From the NCBI GenBank assembly GCA_035571835.1, contig DATNBU010000011.1, forward strand, positions 248,001 to 312,000: DNA of 64,000 bases, in the 5' to 3' direction. The notes beneath the pieces were generated by a model. That model did not search any database. It was not told where the DNA came from and saw only the letters and a program-made list of their open reading frames with translations. Origin of the DNA: Candidatus Limnocylindrales bacterium (GTDB taxonomy: Bacteria; Desulfobacterota; Binatia; UBA1149; CAITLU01). This document shows, one piece after another, positions 52,371 through 62,348 of the stretch; within the stretch, counting starts at the first letter, position 1; every line of letters starts with the position of its first letter. A program made the position numbers and the translations under genes.

Positions 52371-53312
52371 CTAGGATCCGGCCGCGCGCTGAATCACTTC
52401 CGTTACGGCCGCCGGCTGCTCGACCTGCACATAGTGCCCGCTCGGTGAGACGAGCGTGAGGTTCCCGTGCGCCACTTCGCGCTGAAGCCGTTCGGCCTGC
52501 GCGCTGCGTGCAGCGTCGTCGCGTTGCGCGACGATGTACACGGGGACGTCGATCTCGGCGTAGTGCGGGCTGAGCAGCGCAAGCTCCGCCGTCGAATCCC
52601 AATGCTCGTTGGCCATGGCATGAACGACCTTCGGCTCCGAGTAGATGGGCGCGCGGACAGACAGAAAGTTTTCGGGCGGCGCTCCGGCCTTGAACTCGGC
52701 TGGAATCGACTCGCGCACTTTGCCTTCGGTCGTGCCGCGCACCATGCGCGCCATGCCGACGCCGAACGCCGGTAAACGCAGGAAGCGGAACAGCGGATTG
52801 ACTGCGCGTATCGACGTGTAGGCCGCGCTGTCGAGGATCACCAGTGCTGCCACGCGCGGCGACTTCATTTCACCGAGTGCGAGTGCGGTGGCGCCGCCGT
52901 AGGAATGCCCGACGACGATCGTATTGGTGAGTCCGAGTTTTTCGATCAGCGCGAGCGCGACGCGCGCGTTGTCTCGAATCGAATAGTTGCCGGTGTCGCC
53001 ACTGAAGCCCTGGCCCGGCCGGTCGTAGCGCGTCACGCGGAACGACGTTCGAAGGTCACGGGCCTGCGCGTCGAAGTCCTCGAGGATGCCGGGCGAGCCG
53101 TGGATCATCAGGATGTCGCGGCCGCTGCCTTCCTGCACGACGCGCAACGGGATACCAGCGACGTCCACGTAGCTGCCGGCGAAACCGGACGGGATGGCGG
53201 CCTGGGGACGGTACACCATGCCGGCAATGCTGACGGCGACGCCGAGGAGAACCACGATCAGCAGAACGGCAGAAACGATGCGGATTGCGATCCGTTTCAT
53301 TCCGTTACCCAC
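52371..53312 (-). CDS. membrane-anchored alpha/beta hydrolase
   Basis: A 313-residue alpha/beta hydrolase fold. One N-terminal membrane helix (about 10-33) anchors it, facing outward. Motifs: HGSPG (71-75), GHSYGG with Ser137, and SGHYVQVEQP with the catalytic His (about 298). The enzyme may cleave an ester, peroxide or lactone; substrate unknown. It is divergent from the MAPEG gene. The start at 53312 or the ATG at 53300 are both possible. Confidence 0.83.
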   Translation of the reverse strand: MGNGMKRIAIRIVSAVLLIVVLLGVAVSIAGMVYRPQAAIPSGFAGSYVDVAGIPLRVVQEGSGRDILMIHGSPGILEDFDAQARDLRTSFRVTRYDRPGQGFSGDTGNYSIRDNARVALALIEKLGLTNTIVVGHSYGGATALALGEMKSPRVAALVILDSAAYTSIRAVNPLFRFLRLPAFGVGMARMVRGTTEGKVRESIPAEFKAGAPPENFLSVRAPIYSEPKVVHAMANEHWDSTAELALLSPHYAEIDVPVYIVAQRDDAARSAQAERLQREVAHGNLTLVSPSGHYVQVEQPAAVTEVIQRAAGS

Positions 53313-53440
53313 GTCACTTCGCCCGCACCTGCCATGCGTACTCTCATCGGCCGATCATTGACTCGCGGGAGAGTTGAGGGAAGGAGCGTCTGTGCGAGTC
53401 GACCACGCCTGCTCCTCAACCTGACTCAAGGGGAACTTCG

Positions 53441-53839
53441 ATGACTGGAATCACTGCGCTTTTGCTTTTTGCCGCATGGACGCTCCTGCTGATGTCGACG
53501 TTCGTCGGCTACCGCACCGCGATGGTGCTCGGCGGCCGCAAGGCCGATTCGTGGACGCGCGGCCAGAATTATGAAGTTCCGGGCTGGGTGCGTCGCGCCG
53601 AGCACGCGCACATGAATTGCGTCGAGAATCTGCCGATTGTCGCTGCGGTCGTACTGTCTGCTTACGTGCTCGGAAAGCCGGGAGTCGCGGACTGGGCGAT
53701 GCCGTACGTGCTGGCCGCGCGTGTCGCGCAGAGCGCCGTGCATCTCGCCGGCGTGAATCACTGGCTGGTGCAGGCGCGCGCTGCGTTCTTTACCGTGCAG
53801 GTGGCGCTCGTCGTTTATATGATTGTGGCGCTGATTTGA
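53441..53839 (+). CDS. MAPEG family membrane protein
   Basis: A 132-residue protein with four predicted membrane helices, two at the start (ALLLFAAWTLLLMSTF) and others from about residue 60. The conserved AEHAHMNCVENLPI segment (A-x-x-N-x-x-E-x-x-P) marks the MAPEG family of membrane glutathione transferases. It may conjugate or reduce lipid peroxides using glutathione; the GST-like protein at 31501 may have a similar role. Confidence 0.88.
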   Translation: MTGITALLLFAAWTLLLMSTFVGYRTAMVLGGRKADSWTRGQNYEVPGWVRRAEHAHMNCVENLPIVAAVVLSAYVLGKPGVADWAMPYVLAARVAQSAVHLAGVNHWLVQARAAFFTVQVALVVYMIVALI

Positions 53840-54453
53840 GCGGCGCTCGGTAGCGTCTCAGCGCCGGGACCGACAGTTGCGTCGATCCTGTTGAGGTGCG
53901 GACCCGGCGTTTCGGGCTTGGCGTTCGGCATCGCGGTCACGTTCCTGCTCGCGCTGGTCATTCGCCCTCGGCGATTGCGTTGCGGCTTTCGCGTTGGTTG
54001 TTCGCGCTCGTCGCTCGTCGCTCGTCGCTAATCGCTAATCGCTAATCGCTAATCGCTAATCGTCGCTAATCGTCGCTCATCGTTCGGTCATCGTTCGGTC
54101 ATCGTTCGGTCGTTCGTCGTTCGTCGTTCGTCGTTCGCGCGCGTTCCGTTCGAGGCTGGCATCATCGCCATTCAGCCTCCGACTGGCTTCCTGTGTGCAG
54201 AGCCGGCGTCACGAAATATGACATTTCCAGCATGAAATAAGCCATTTTTGTCTTGCCGGGCTTGTGGATATTTGCTATTTGTTCGCCTGTGATCACAGGC
54301 GGTTCCCAAGCAGAATCTGGCGTTGATCTTTCCTTGCCCGGCGACTCCGCAATGGCGTGGTCCGACCAATTGCGACATCCGGACCGTCGCCATGCCGACT
54401 CTTTTTTGGCGCGGCAGTTCGAAACGATCTCGGACAATGAAGGTTCGCCAACG
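53840..54453. other. gap upstream of the second HNH gene, with short tandem repeats
   Basis: The region holds a run of short repeats (54001-54140) and a 170-base AT-richer stretch before the HNH start. No convincing gene apart from the possible extra N-terminus of the HNH frame beginning 54253. Confidence 0.6.
54001..54140. repeat. short tandem repeats (7-bp and 11-bp)
   Basis: Five CGCTAAT heptamers in a row (about 54026-54060), then three TCGTTCGGTCA units (about 54080-54110) and several CGTTCGT units to about 54136. All share a TCG/CG core and read as slippage-derived. They could change length between strains. Confidence 0.85.
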
Positions 54454-56397
54454 ATGGCCGTGCCCGCTCGACCGGGTCCGCAGTCGATCTCCCCACTCGA
54501 CGTCGTTCGGCAGGAACTCCTCGATCCGCCCGACCGTCCGATTCGCGGCGGCTCGCGCACCGATGCGGGCGTAGTTCTCGATCAGCAGCTCGTTGTGCTG
54601 GCGGGCATGGAAAGCCGCTGCCGCCTTGTCATCGCACGCCTCGCACTCCGGCTGATGAACGCGCGATCGTGGCGGCGACTCGGCTTCGTGCGTTTGTCGG
54701 ACTACGCTCGCGAGCGCATTGGCGTTTCCTCCCGTACGCTCGAAGAGGATGCCCGCGTTGTGCGTACGCTCGATCGACTGCCGCGCCTTTGTTCAGCGCT
54801 CGAGGCGGGCTTGCTCGGCTGGACGAAGGTCCGGATGCTCGTACGGGTCGCGACCACGCAAAACGAGGAAGCGCTTCTGCATCAGGCGCTGACGCTTCCG
54901 ACGCGCGAGCTCGAGGAATTTGTTCGAACGTTCGCAGCGGAGGAGCAGGTCGAAGCTGCTGATGAGCACAGTTGTGATGTACCGGCGCGGCCCGCGGACG
55001 ATGCAATTTCAGCATCCGCACCATTCGATCAGCTTCCCGACCCTGCCGACGAGAGCGACCCTGAAATCCGCTGGAGCATCAATGTCTCGCGAACCGGGCG
55101 CCGGCTCTGGCGCGCGGTGCGCGAGGCCGCCAGCCGAGTTGCGGGATCGCCCCTGTCGCCCGCGCAGGTGCTGGAGCTCGTGGCTGCCGAGGCGGCCAGC
55201 GGATCGCCAAACGAGTTCGTCGGTGCCGATGCCAAGTGGTCGCCGAGCTTCGACGACCACCAGCGCCGCCTCCTTGCTCTTCAGCGTTCGGACGAAGCCC
55301 GCGGCCGCCGCACGCTATTTGCCTATCTCGCGGAAACCGGTGTTGCGGAAGGCTTCCCGTGGCTCGCACCGGCAACCTACGATGCCGGGCCCGCTGCCTG
55401 TCTGGAAAAGCTGACCGAAGATCTCGAAACCGCCGATGCATTCGAGCTCGATCGCCGGCTGCGCGACGCGCATCGCGCCATGCAGCGCATCGACTACCAG
55501 ATGGGCGCGCTGCTGCGCATCGGCGTGGACCGCCGGTTGTTCCGCGAGATCGGCTTCGCCACCGTCAAGCTTTACGTGGAATCACGGCTCGGCTGCTCGG
55601 CGCGCAAGGTCTGGAGCCTGATCGCGATCGAACGCGAGACATGGCGTTCATGCGAACAGCTTCGCGCGGCGTGGCGCGACGGCGAGATTTCTCATCTCGC
55701 CGCATGCACGATCCTGCCGGTAGTCGGCCCGCACTACGGCGAGCAATGGATCCGCCGCGCACGCGAAGTCACGCTTCGCCGCCTTGCCGAAGAAGTCGCG
55801 TGGGCGCTCGAATTCGGCGAGCGTGCATCCACGTCGGGTCGGCCGGCTCCGCCGCCGCTTCACGCCGACCTTAAGATCGATGGTCTCGCCGGCGTGACCG
55901 TCGATGAAGTGCAAATGCGTGCGCATGGCGAAGACATCCCGCGCCTCAAGCTGCCCGGCGAAGAAGTCCGGATCGCGTTTTCGCTTCCGGTTTCGGTTGC
56001 CGCGCTCGTCGAATCGATGCTCTTCCAGGTCAATGGCGGCCGCGGCGCGCGCGGGCGGGCATTCGAACGCATGATCGCGCGAGCGCTTCTCGAGTGGACC
56101 TCGGCGCCGCGGCACCGCGACCCGGTCTTCGAGCGCGACGGGTGGCGATGCACGGTGCCGGGCTGCAGCTCGCGCCGGAACCTGCACGATCATCACGTCA
56201 AGTTCCGCTCTGCGGGCGGGAGCAACGCGCGCGGCAATCGTACGACGGTGTGCGCGGCGCACCATCTGCATGGGATTCACGCGGGAATCGTCCAGGCGAG
56301 CGGGCTCGCGCCGCACGACATTACATGGGAGCTCGGCTGCCGCCCCGGCGAACCGCCGCTGATGCGACTGCACGGGGACCGCTATGTGACCGCGTGA
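54454..56397 (+). CDS. HNH endonuclease with DUF222-like domain (second copy type)
   Basis: A 647-residue protein from the ATG at 54454, which has AAGG upstream. The frame is open to 54253 and a start at 54352 is also possible. A helical DUF222-like N-terminal part (RLALRLMNARSWRRLGFVRL, then SALEAGLLGWTKVRMLVRVA) is repeated in weaker form in the middle (GEISHLAACTILPVVGPHYG). The C-terminal HNH domain has RDGWRCTVPGC, HDHHVKFRSAGG and CAAHHLHGIH, with zinc-type cysteines and histidines complete. It is a different subfamily from the HNH protein at 15603 and longer. Confidence 0.82.
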   Translation: MAVPARPGPQSISPLDVVRQELLDPPDRPIRGGSRTDAGVVLDQQLVVLAGMESRCRLVIARLALRLMNARSWRRLGFVRLSDYARERIGVSSRTLEEDARVVRTLDRLPRLCSALEAGLLGWTKVRMLVRVATTQNEEALLHQALTLPTRELEEFVRTFAAEEQVEAADEHSCDVPARPADDAISASAPFDQLPDPADESDPEIRWSINVSRTGRRLWRAVREAASRVAGSPLSPAQVLELVAAEAASGSPNEFVGADAKWSPSFDDHQRRLLALQRSDEARGRRTLFAYLAETGVAEGFPWLAPATYDAGPAACLEKLTEDLETADAFELDRRLRDAHRAMQRIDYQMGALLRIGVDRRLFREIGFATVKLYVESRLGCSARKVWSLIAIERETWRSCEQLRAAWRDGEISHLAACTILPVVGPHYGEQWIRRAREVTLRRLAEEVAWALEFGERASTSGRPAPPPLHADLKIDGLAGVTVDEVQMRAHGEDIPRLKLPGEEVRIAFSLPVSVAALVESMLFQVNGGRGARGRAFERMIARALLEWTSAPRHRDPVFERDGWRCTVPGCSSRRNLHDHHVKFRSAGGSNARGNRTTVCAAHHLHGIHAGIVQASGLAPHDITWELGCRPGEPPLMRLHGDRYVTA

Positions 56398-56400
56398 GAT

Positions 56401-59274
56401 TTATTCCGCGCGCAGCGCATTGCTGCGGCGCAGGAAGTCCTCGACGACGGCATCGAGGTCGTCGAGGCGCACCAGGTGATGCCTCGCGCCCGGCGGCAGC
56501 GACGCGATCACGCGGCGGAAGTACGGCTTGTCCGCGCGCGGCTCGACGAGAACGATGATCCCGCGATCGGTCGGCGTGCGGATGAGCCGCCCCATCATCT
56601 GCTTGAGGCGCAGCAGCATGCGCGGGATCTGGTAATCACCGAACACCCGGCTGCCGCGCCCGAACAGCACTTCCGAGCGAAGCTGCAGCAGCGGATCGCC
56701 CGGCACGTCGAACGGAAGCTTCTCGATCACGACGGCCTGGCACGCGTCGCCGGGAATATCGATGCCCTGCCAGAACGCGCGCGAGCCGAGCAGCACCGAG
56801 CGCGGATTGTCCATGAACGTGCGTACGAGCTCGTGCGGATCGCTGTTGCCCGCGGCCGGCGTCGCCACTGCAATCCCTTCGGCAGCCAGCTGCCCGGCCA
56901 GAAGATCGGCAACGCGAATCATGCGGTCACGGCTCGTGAACAGCCCGAGCGACCGGCCGTCGAGGCGGCGTGCGATGACCGACAGCGTGCGCGTCATGCG
57001 ATCGACGAGCGCGGCCTGGTCGGTGGCGTCCTGGATGAAGATCACTTCGAGGTTGCGCGCGTAATCGAACGGGCTCGGGATCGCCGGCGCGACGCGATAA
57101 CGGCTGCCAGCATGCTCGTGCAGCTTGAGCTCGCGAAGTGCACCGTCTTCCTCGTCGGCGACGGCAAGCGTTGCGGAGGTCGCGAACATGGTTTCGGCCT
57201 GCTCGAGCACGTGCTCGCGAAAGTCGTCGCCGGGCAGCACGGGAGTCGCAACGAAACGCCACGAGATCGGCGTCGTCCTCGCAAGCCCGCGGATGCGGAA
57301 CACGTACATGTCGGACTTCGGGTACGGCAGCGCATGCTCGAGAACCGAGCCGGCTTCTTCGAGGACCTCGCGCATCCTCGCACGATTGCTCTCGTCGCCT
57401 TCATCGTCTCCGCCCTGGAAGCGGCCGGCGAGCGAACGCAGCGCGCGCGCGAGCTCGAGCCCGGCATCGGTCAGCTCCTTCCATTCGTTTCCCGGCCCGC
57501 TGCGCGGAATGAGCAGCTCGTCGCGGCCGAACTGGAACGCAACCTCTTCGTTGTCGGCGCGCACGATGTGCCGCGCGGTCTCGCCGACCATCGACACGAG
57601 CGTGAGCGCGCGCCGCGCCAGCAGCTGGGTTTCGTCGTCGTCGGCAAGCGGCGGCGCGCCGCGCAGGCCGAGGATTTCTTCCAGCCGGTGCGCGAGCTCG
57701 ATGCCTTCGGCGCTTCGCGCGTACGCGTTGTCGGCTTTTTCGACGAGCTCGTGGGCCTCGTCGAAGATCAGGTGCCGAAGCGGCGGATAGTCCGGCGGCC
57801 AGCGCAGCAGCAGGTCGTGATTGACGACGGCAATCTCGGCGGCTTCGAGCCGGTGACGCGCGGAGCGGAACACGCAGTGGCCGCCGGTGGTCTCGCAGCT
57901 CTGCCTGCGGCATTCGTCGGCGTCCGCACTCGTCACCTCGCGCGCGAAGCGCTCGAACGACGGGTTGAGCTGGTAGAGCACGGTCGGGATGCGGTCGATC
58001 TCGCCGTGCGCGGCGCTGCTCGAAAACGCCGCGATCAGCGCGGACGCGAAGCCTTCCTCGGGATCCATCGTCGCGCCGCCGGCCTGCCGCGCGGTCAGGA
58101 AACGGTCGAGCCGGCGCCGGCACACGTAGTTCGCGCGCCCTTTCATCACGCTGTAGCGAAGATCCGGATATCCGAGCATCGCGGCAGCCGCGGGAATGTC
58201 CTTTTCGAGAAGCTGCGTCTGCAGCAGCTTGCTCGAGGTGGAGATCACCACCTGCTGGCCGGTGTGCCGCGCAAACGGAATCGCTGCGGCAAGATACGCA
58301 AGCGTCTTGCCGATGCCGGTGCCGGCCTCTCCGACCACGACGTTCCGGCCGCCGACGGCAGCGAAGCAGTCGAACACATGCTCGAAGAACTGGATCTGGC
58401 CCGGCCGCTTTTCGTAGCCGGGAAGCACGCGGCGGACATTGTCGACGTCGAGAAGGCGTGCGGAGATGGCTTCCTTCGAAAACGGCACCGGATCGAGCAC
58501 GACGTCCGGAACGACGGGCACCAGACCGTCGCTGACGTCGCTGGTGAACTCGTACCCGACCGAATTCTCGAGGCGCACGCGCCACGCGGACGTCGGATGG
58601 AAGTGCGTCAGCGCGGCGACGGCGTTGGCTCCGGCGGGCGAGCCGCCGCGCGACTCGGCGAGCATGCAGACGAGCACGCGCAGCATGTCGAGGGCGTCGT
58701 CGAGCGCGCGGTGGCGCTCGCCGCGCCCGAGCCCGCGCCGGCAGAACGTATCGAGCTTCATGTTCGCGCTGTCCGGATAGACGAGCGCGAGGATCTCGAC
58801 GGTGTCGAGGAACGGATGCGACGCGAAGCGCGGATGCACGGCCTGGCGCAGCCAGCTCTTTTCGAATGCGGCGTTGTGTGCGACCACCGGCGCGTCGCCG
58901 ATGAAACGGTCGAGCGCGGCGGCAACTTCGACGAGCGGCGGCGCGGTCTGCACGTCGCGCTGCGTGATTCCGGTAAGCCGCTTGATGAACGGCGACAGCT
59001 CCTGGCCGGTATGGATCAGCGTATTGAAGATCCGCGCGCGCTGGCCGCCGGTTTCGATGCGGATCGCGCCGGCTTCGATCAGCTCGTCGAGCTTGGGGTC
59101 AAGGCCGGTAGCCTCGAAGTCGAGGAAGCACAGCGGCCCGCTCGCGACCACCGGCTCGAGCAGCGCCATGTCGATGCCGAGGCGCTCGACGTCGACGGTG
59201 AACTCGAACGGCCCGTGCGCCTGCTCGAGCGGCAACTCTTCGTGCAGTGCGTAGAGCTGGCTGCGATCGAGCAT
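56401..59274 (-). CDS. dinG: DinG-type helicase fused to a DEDDh exonuclease
   Basis: A 957-residue repair protein. The N-terminal DEDDh exonuclease domain has LDFEATGLD, VVAHNAAFE and HRALDDALD. The XPD-like superfamily 2 helicase that follows has Walker A GEAGTGIGKT, IFDEAHEL and the C-terminal motif VI region GRLIRTPTDRG. Four cysteines (NYVC near 390 and CRRQSC, GGHC later) can hold the [4Fe-4S] cluster. It should unwind 5'-3' at DNA breaks and R-loops and trim DNA. This exonuclease-DinG fusion is known in many bacteria. Its end is 4 bases from the HNH stop. Confidence 0.9.
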   Translation of the reverse strand: MLDRSQLYALHEELPLEQAHGPFEFTVDVERLGIDMALLEPVVASGPLCFLDFEATGLDPKLDELIEAGAIRIETGGQRARIFNTLIHTGQELSPFIKRLTGITQRDVQTAPPLVEVAAALDRFIGDAPVVAHNAAFEKSWLRQAVHPRFASHPFLDTVEILALVYPDSANMKLDTFCRRGLGRGERHRALDDALDMLRVLVCMLAESRGGSPAGANAVAALTHFHPTSAWRVRLENSVGYEFTSDVSDGLVPVVPDVVLDPVPFSKEAISARLLDVDNVRRVLPGYEKRPGQIQFFEHVFDCFAAVGGRNVVVGEAGTGIGKTLAYLAAAIPFARHTGQQVVISTSSKLLQTQLLEKDIPAAAAMLGYPDLRYSVMKGRANYVCRRRLDRFLTARQAGGATMDPEEGFASALIAAFSSSAAHGEIDRIPTVLYQLNPSFERFAREVTSADADECRRQSCETTGGHCVFRSARHRLEAAEIAVVNHDLLLRWPPDYPPLRHLIFDEAHELVEKADNAYARSAEGIELAHRLEEILGLRGAPPLADDDETQLLARRALTLVSMVGETARHIVRADNEEVAFQFGRDELLIPRSGPGNEWKELTDAGLELARALRSLAGRFQGGDDEGDESNRARMREVLEEAGSVLEHALPYPKSDMYVFRIRGLARTTPISWRFVATPVLPGDDFREHVLEQAETMFATSATLAVADEEDGALRELKLHEHAGSRYRVAPAIPSPFDYARNLEVIFIQDATDQAALVDRMTRTLSVIARRLDGRSLGLFTSRDRMIRVADLLAGQLAAEGIAVATPAAGNSDPHELVRTFMDNPRSVLLGSRAFWQGIDIPGDACQAVVIEKLPFDVPGDPLLQLRSEVLFGRGSRVFGDYQIPRMLLRLKQMMGRLIRTPTDRGIIVLVEPRADKPYFRRVIASLPPGARHHLVRLDDLDAVVEDFLRRSNALRAE

Positions 59275-59365
59275 CGCGGGTGACTACACGAGCATTCGGC
59301 CGGAGGCTACCGCAGGTCCGGTGCGCTGCTGCATCAGACGCCGTGCGTCACGTCGAAACCGTCGC

Positions 59366-59998
59366 TCATCCCGCTTTGCCGATAAAATCCCGCGCCGCTC
59401 GTTCGACGTCGTCCGAATCCCAGATCGCTCCGATCACGGCGACGGCGTCGGCGCCGTGCTCGCGGCAGTCGCGTACGCGTCCCGCGGTGATTCCACCGAC
59501 GGCCACCAGCGGAATGCCGACGCTGTGCGCGGCATCCGACGCAGCGGAGAGCTCGCGCGTTCCCTTCGGCTGGCCATACGCGCGTTTCGACGCGGTCTCG
59601 AACACCGGACCGTACTGCACGGCGCAAGGAGGGTCGCCTTTCATCGCGGCGATCGCATCGGCCGAATGAACGGACCGCGCGATCCATGCTTGCTCTCCGA
59701 GCAGGCGGCGCGCGTCGGCCACCGGCATGCCGTCTTCCGGCAGATGGACACCATCGGCTTCGCTCGCGAGCGCAATGTCGACGCGATCGTTGACGACAAA
59801 AAGGCCGCCGCTCTCACGCAGCATCGGCGCGACGAGCATCGCCGCGGCGTAAAGCTCGCTCGCGGGCCTCGCCTTGGCGCGAAGCTGCACCCAGCGGATT
59901 CCGCCGGCGAGCGCCGCGGCTACGCGCGAACGCAGATCGTCGAGGTCGGTCCACGCTCCAGTGATGAGCTGAACGGGAGGATCGGGCAGGGCGAGCAT
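59366..59998 (-). CDS. thiE: thiamine-phosphate synthase
   Basis: A 210-residue TIM-barrel ThiE joining HMP-diphosphate with the thiazole phosphate. It shows WVQLRAKARPASEL, VVNDRVDIALASEADGVHLP and GPVFETASKR, then GGITAGR. The ATG at 59998 begins MLALPDPP, 29 bases after the thiG stop; the ribosome site is poor. Last gene of the thiS-thiG-thiE run. Confidence 0.95.
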   Translation of the reverse strand: MLALPDPPVQLITGAWTDLDDLRSRVAAALAGGIRWVQLRAKARPASELYAAAMLVAPMLRESGGLFVVNDRVDIALASEADGVHLPEDGMPVADARRLLGEQAWIARSVHSADAIAAMKGDPPCAVQYGPVFETASKRAYGQPKGTRELSAASDAAHSVGIPLVAVGGITAGRVRDCREHGADAVAVIGAIWDSDDVERAARDFIGKAG

Positions 59999-60027
59999 GC
60001 GAATCGGCGCGTTGCCGCCGGCGGCAA

Positions 60028-60864
60028 TCAGCCGATCAGGTCGGCGAGTGGAGACGATGCGCTCGCATGAAGCTTCTTGGCGATGCGTCCCGCAAGAAAC
60101 GCGGCGCGACCGGCTTCGACGCCGAGCTTCATGGCCCTGGCCATGAGGATCGGGTCGCGTGCGCCGGCGATGGCCGTGTTCATCAGCACCGCATCGCATC
60201 CGAGCTCGAGCGCGTAAGCGGCGTCCGAAGCGGTGCCGACGCCGGCATCGACGATCACCGGCACGCGGCTCTGCTCGATGATGATGCGGATGTTGTACGG
60301 ATTGCGAATCCCGAGACCGGAACCGATCGGCGCAGCCAGCGGCATGACGGCAACGCACCCGGCCTCTTCGAGGCGCTTGCACGCGACCGGGTCGTCGGTC
60401 ACGTACGGCAGCACGTCGAAACCTTCCTTGACGAGGATGCGCGCGGCTTCGATCGTCGCGGGCACGTCGGGAAACAAAGTCTTCTCGTCGCCGATGACCT
60501 CGAGCTTGACGAGCTTGCCGATGCCGGCCTCGCGCGCGAGCCGGCACGTGCGGATCGCATCTTCGGCGGTGTAGCAGCCGGCGGTGTTCGGAAGGATCGT
60601 GAAACGCTTCGGATCGACGAAGTCGAGCAGGTTCGGTTTGGTCGGGTCGGTGATGTTCACGCGCCGCACGGCCACGGTGACGATCTCGGCGCCCGAAGTC
60701 TCGATCGCGATGCGGGTCTGCTCGAAGTCGGCGTACTTGCCGGTGCCGACCAGAAGCCGCGAGCGGTAGCTGCGACCGGCCAGGACCAGAGAATCTTCGC
60801 TGTCCGTAGTCGCGGTTTCGCCCGGGCTCCTCGACTGACTCTGCACAGGTGCTCCCACGGTCAT
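60028..60864 (-). CDS. thiG: thiazole synthase ThiG
   Basis: A 278-residue thiazole synthase. It joins ThiS thiocarboxylate, DXP and an imine from glycine or tyrosine. The Schiff-base lysine is Lys120 in LVKLEVIGD, and the phosphate loops GSGLGIRNP and [11 protein letters not shown] are present. A 20-residue Ser/Thr-rich N-terminal extension precedes the core. The ATG at 60864 overlaps the thiS stop (ATGA). Confidence 0.97.
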   Translation of the reverse strand: MTVGAPVQSQSRSPGETATTDSEDSLVLAGRSYRSRLLVGTGKYADFEQTRIAIETSGAEIVTVAVRRVNITDPTKPNLLDFVDPKRFTILPNTAGCYTAEDAIRTCRLAREAGIGKLVKLEVIGDEKTLFPDVPATIEAARILVKEGFDVLPYVTDDPVACKRLEEAGCVAVMPLAAPIGSGLGIRNPYNIRIIIEQSRVPVIVDAGVGTASDAAYALELGCDAVLMNTAIAGARDPILMARAMKLGVEAGRAAFLAGRIAKKLHASASSPLADLIG

Positions 60865-61061
60865 CCTCCACCGACGAAGTGCACGATCTCGACGACGTCG
60901 TTGTCGGCCAGGCACGCGGAATTCCAGCCGGATGCGGGAACGACTTCCCGGTTGCGCTCGACGGCGACGCGGCGCCCGCCGAGACCGAGCGAGTCGACGA
61001 GACCGGCGATCGTGATTCCGTCGGCGACGTCCTTGTCTTCGCCGTTGATCCGCAGACGCAT
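60861..61061 (-). CDS. thiS: sulfur carrier protein ThiS
   Basis: A 66-residue beta-grasp protein ending in Gly-Gly-Gly after EIVHFVG, the tail that becomes the thiocarboxylate. The N-terminal [12 protein letters not shown] and [12 protein letters not shown] strands are typical. It overlaps thiG as ATGA. It is divergent from alr. Confidence 0.95.
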   Translation of the reverse strand: MRLRINGEDKDVADGITIAGLVDSLGLGGRRVAVERNREVVPASGWNSACLADNDVVEIVHFVGGG

Positions 61062-61109
61062 CGGTTCCTGCTAGCTTCACAGGTGCGGTTTTACAACCGG
61101 GGGTCGCCT

Positions 61110-62348
61110 TTGGTACCACGCCGCGTGGCCGTCGTCGCGGCTCCCGTCGGAGCGTCATCCGGAACTTCTTCTACTCGCATCGAGCGAGTTTCTGCGTCCG
61201 AAATTCCAGTTTCCGCGCACCCGGTCGCGCATGCGTCGTCGACACCGTCGGCGCAGATCGATGCCGGCGCGCTTGCGCACAACTACGGTGAGGTGACTCG
61301 CCTCGTCGGCGGCGGCACCGGCGTCATCGCGATGATCAAGTCGGATGCGTACGGGCACGGCGCGCCGCTGTGTGCATCGATCCTCGCACGTGCGGGTTGC
61401 AGCCGCTTCGGCGTCGCAACCATCGACGAAGCGATCGAGATCCAGCCGGTGCTCCAGCAGGCAACCGGCTCGCAGCGCGCGCGCATCGTCGTGCTTGGCG
61501 GTGTGCTCGCCGGCGAAGCGGCGGCAGCCGTCGATGCCGGCATCGAGGTGACCACGCAGGAGATCGACGTGGTGCGCGCCATCGGAGCCTCTGCGGCGGC
61601 CAGCGGCAGCGAAGCGCTGGTGCACGTCAAGATCGATACCGGCATGCATCGGCTCGGCATCGCGCCGGAAGACGCGGTGGACTTCGTGCGCGCGGCGAGC
61701 GCGGTGCGCGGCGTGCGCGTGGTCGCGATCTGTTCGCATTTTGCGCAGGCCGAATCGGTCACCGGCGAAGTCACGGCCGGGCAGCTCGAGGCAATGCTCG
61801 GCGCCGATCGCGCACTGCGTGAAGCCGGATTCGCGCTCGAGCGCCACCTCGCCAACAGCGCCGCGATCCTTTCCCGGCCCGACGCGCATCTGGATGTGGT
61901 ACGGCCGGGCATCATGCTCTACGGCGTTGCGCCCGATCCGGCGCTGCGCGGCCGCGCCGATCTGAGGCCCGTGATGACGCTCGTCGCACGCGTGATCCGC
62001 GTTGCCGACGTTCCGCGCGGCGACGGCATCGGATACGGGCACACGTTCCGCACGTCGCGTCCGACACGCCTTGCGACGGTCCGCTTCGGATACGCCGACG
62101 GCTATCCGCGCTGCCTCGGCAATCTCGCCGTTGCGTCGGTTGCCGGCACGCGCGTTCCGCTCGTCGGCAGGATCTGCATGGATCACGCGATGTTCGACGT
62201 GACCGACGCGCCGCCGGTGTCCGTCGGCGACGAAGTTACGCTGTGGGGCGACGATCCGCGCGTCGAAGAGATCGCATCGCTCGCCGACACCATTGCCTAT
62301 GAGCTGCTCGCGAGAGTGGGGCGCCGCGTGCGCCGGGAGACCAAATGA
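61110..62348 (+). CDS. alr: alanine racemase
   Basis: A fold-type III PLP enzyme, about 412 residues from the TTG at 61110 (GGGGG six bases upstream); a GTG at 61125 is also possible. The PLP lysine is in [10 protein letters not shown], the GYADGYPR and [11 protein letters not shown] segments carry active-site residues, and [10 protein letters not shown] is typical. It supplies D-alanine for peptidoglycan. The N-terminus is about 45 residues longer than usual, Ala/Ser/Val-rich and possibly non-functional. It is coupled to purH by ATGA. Confidence 0.93.
   Translation: MVPRRVAVVAAPVGASSGTSSTRIERVSASEIPVSAHPVAHASSTPSAQIDAGALAHNYGEVTRLVGGGTGVIAMIKSDAYGHGAPLCASILARAGCSRFGVATIDEAIEIQPVLQQATGSQRARIVVLGGVLAGEAAAAVDAGIEVTTQEIDVVRAIGASAAASGSEALVHVKIDTGMHRLGIAPEDAVDFVRAASAVRGVRVVAICSHFAQAESVTGEVTAGQLEAMLGADRALREAGFALERHLANSAAILSRPDAHLDVVRPGIMLYGVAPDPALRGRADLRPVMTLVARVIRVADVPRGDGIGYGHTFRTSRPTRLATVRFGYADGYPRCLGNLAVASVAGTRVPLVGRICMDHAMFDVTDAPPVSVGDEVTLWGDDPRVEEIASLADTIAYELLARVGRRVRRETK

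Noticed and set aside
56476-59283. 935-residue frame antisense to dinG
   Set aside because: Arg/His/Val-rich shadow; dinG has full motifs on the other strand.
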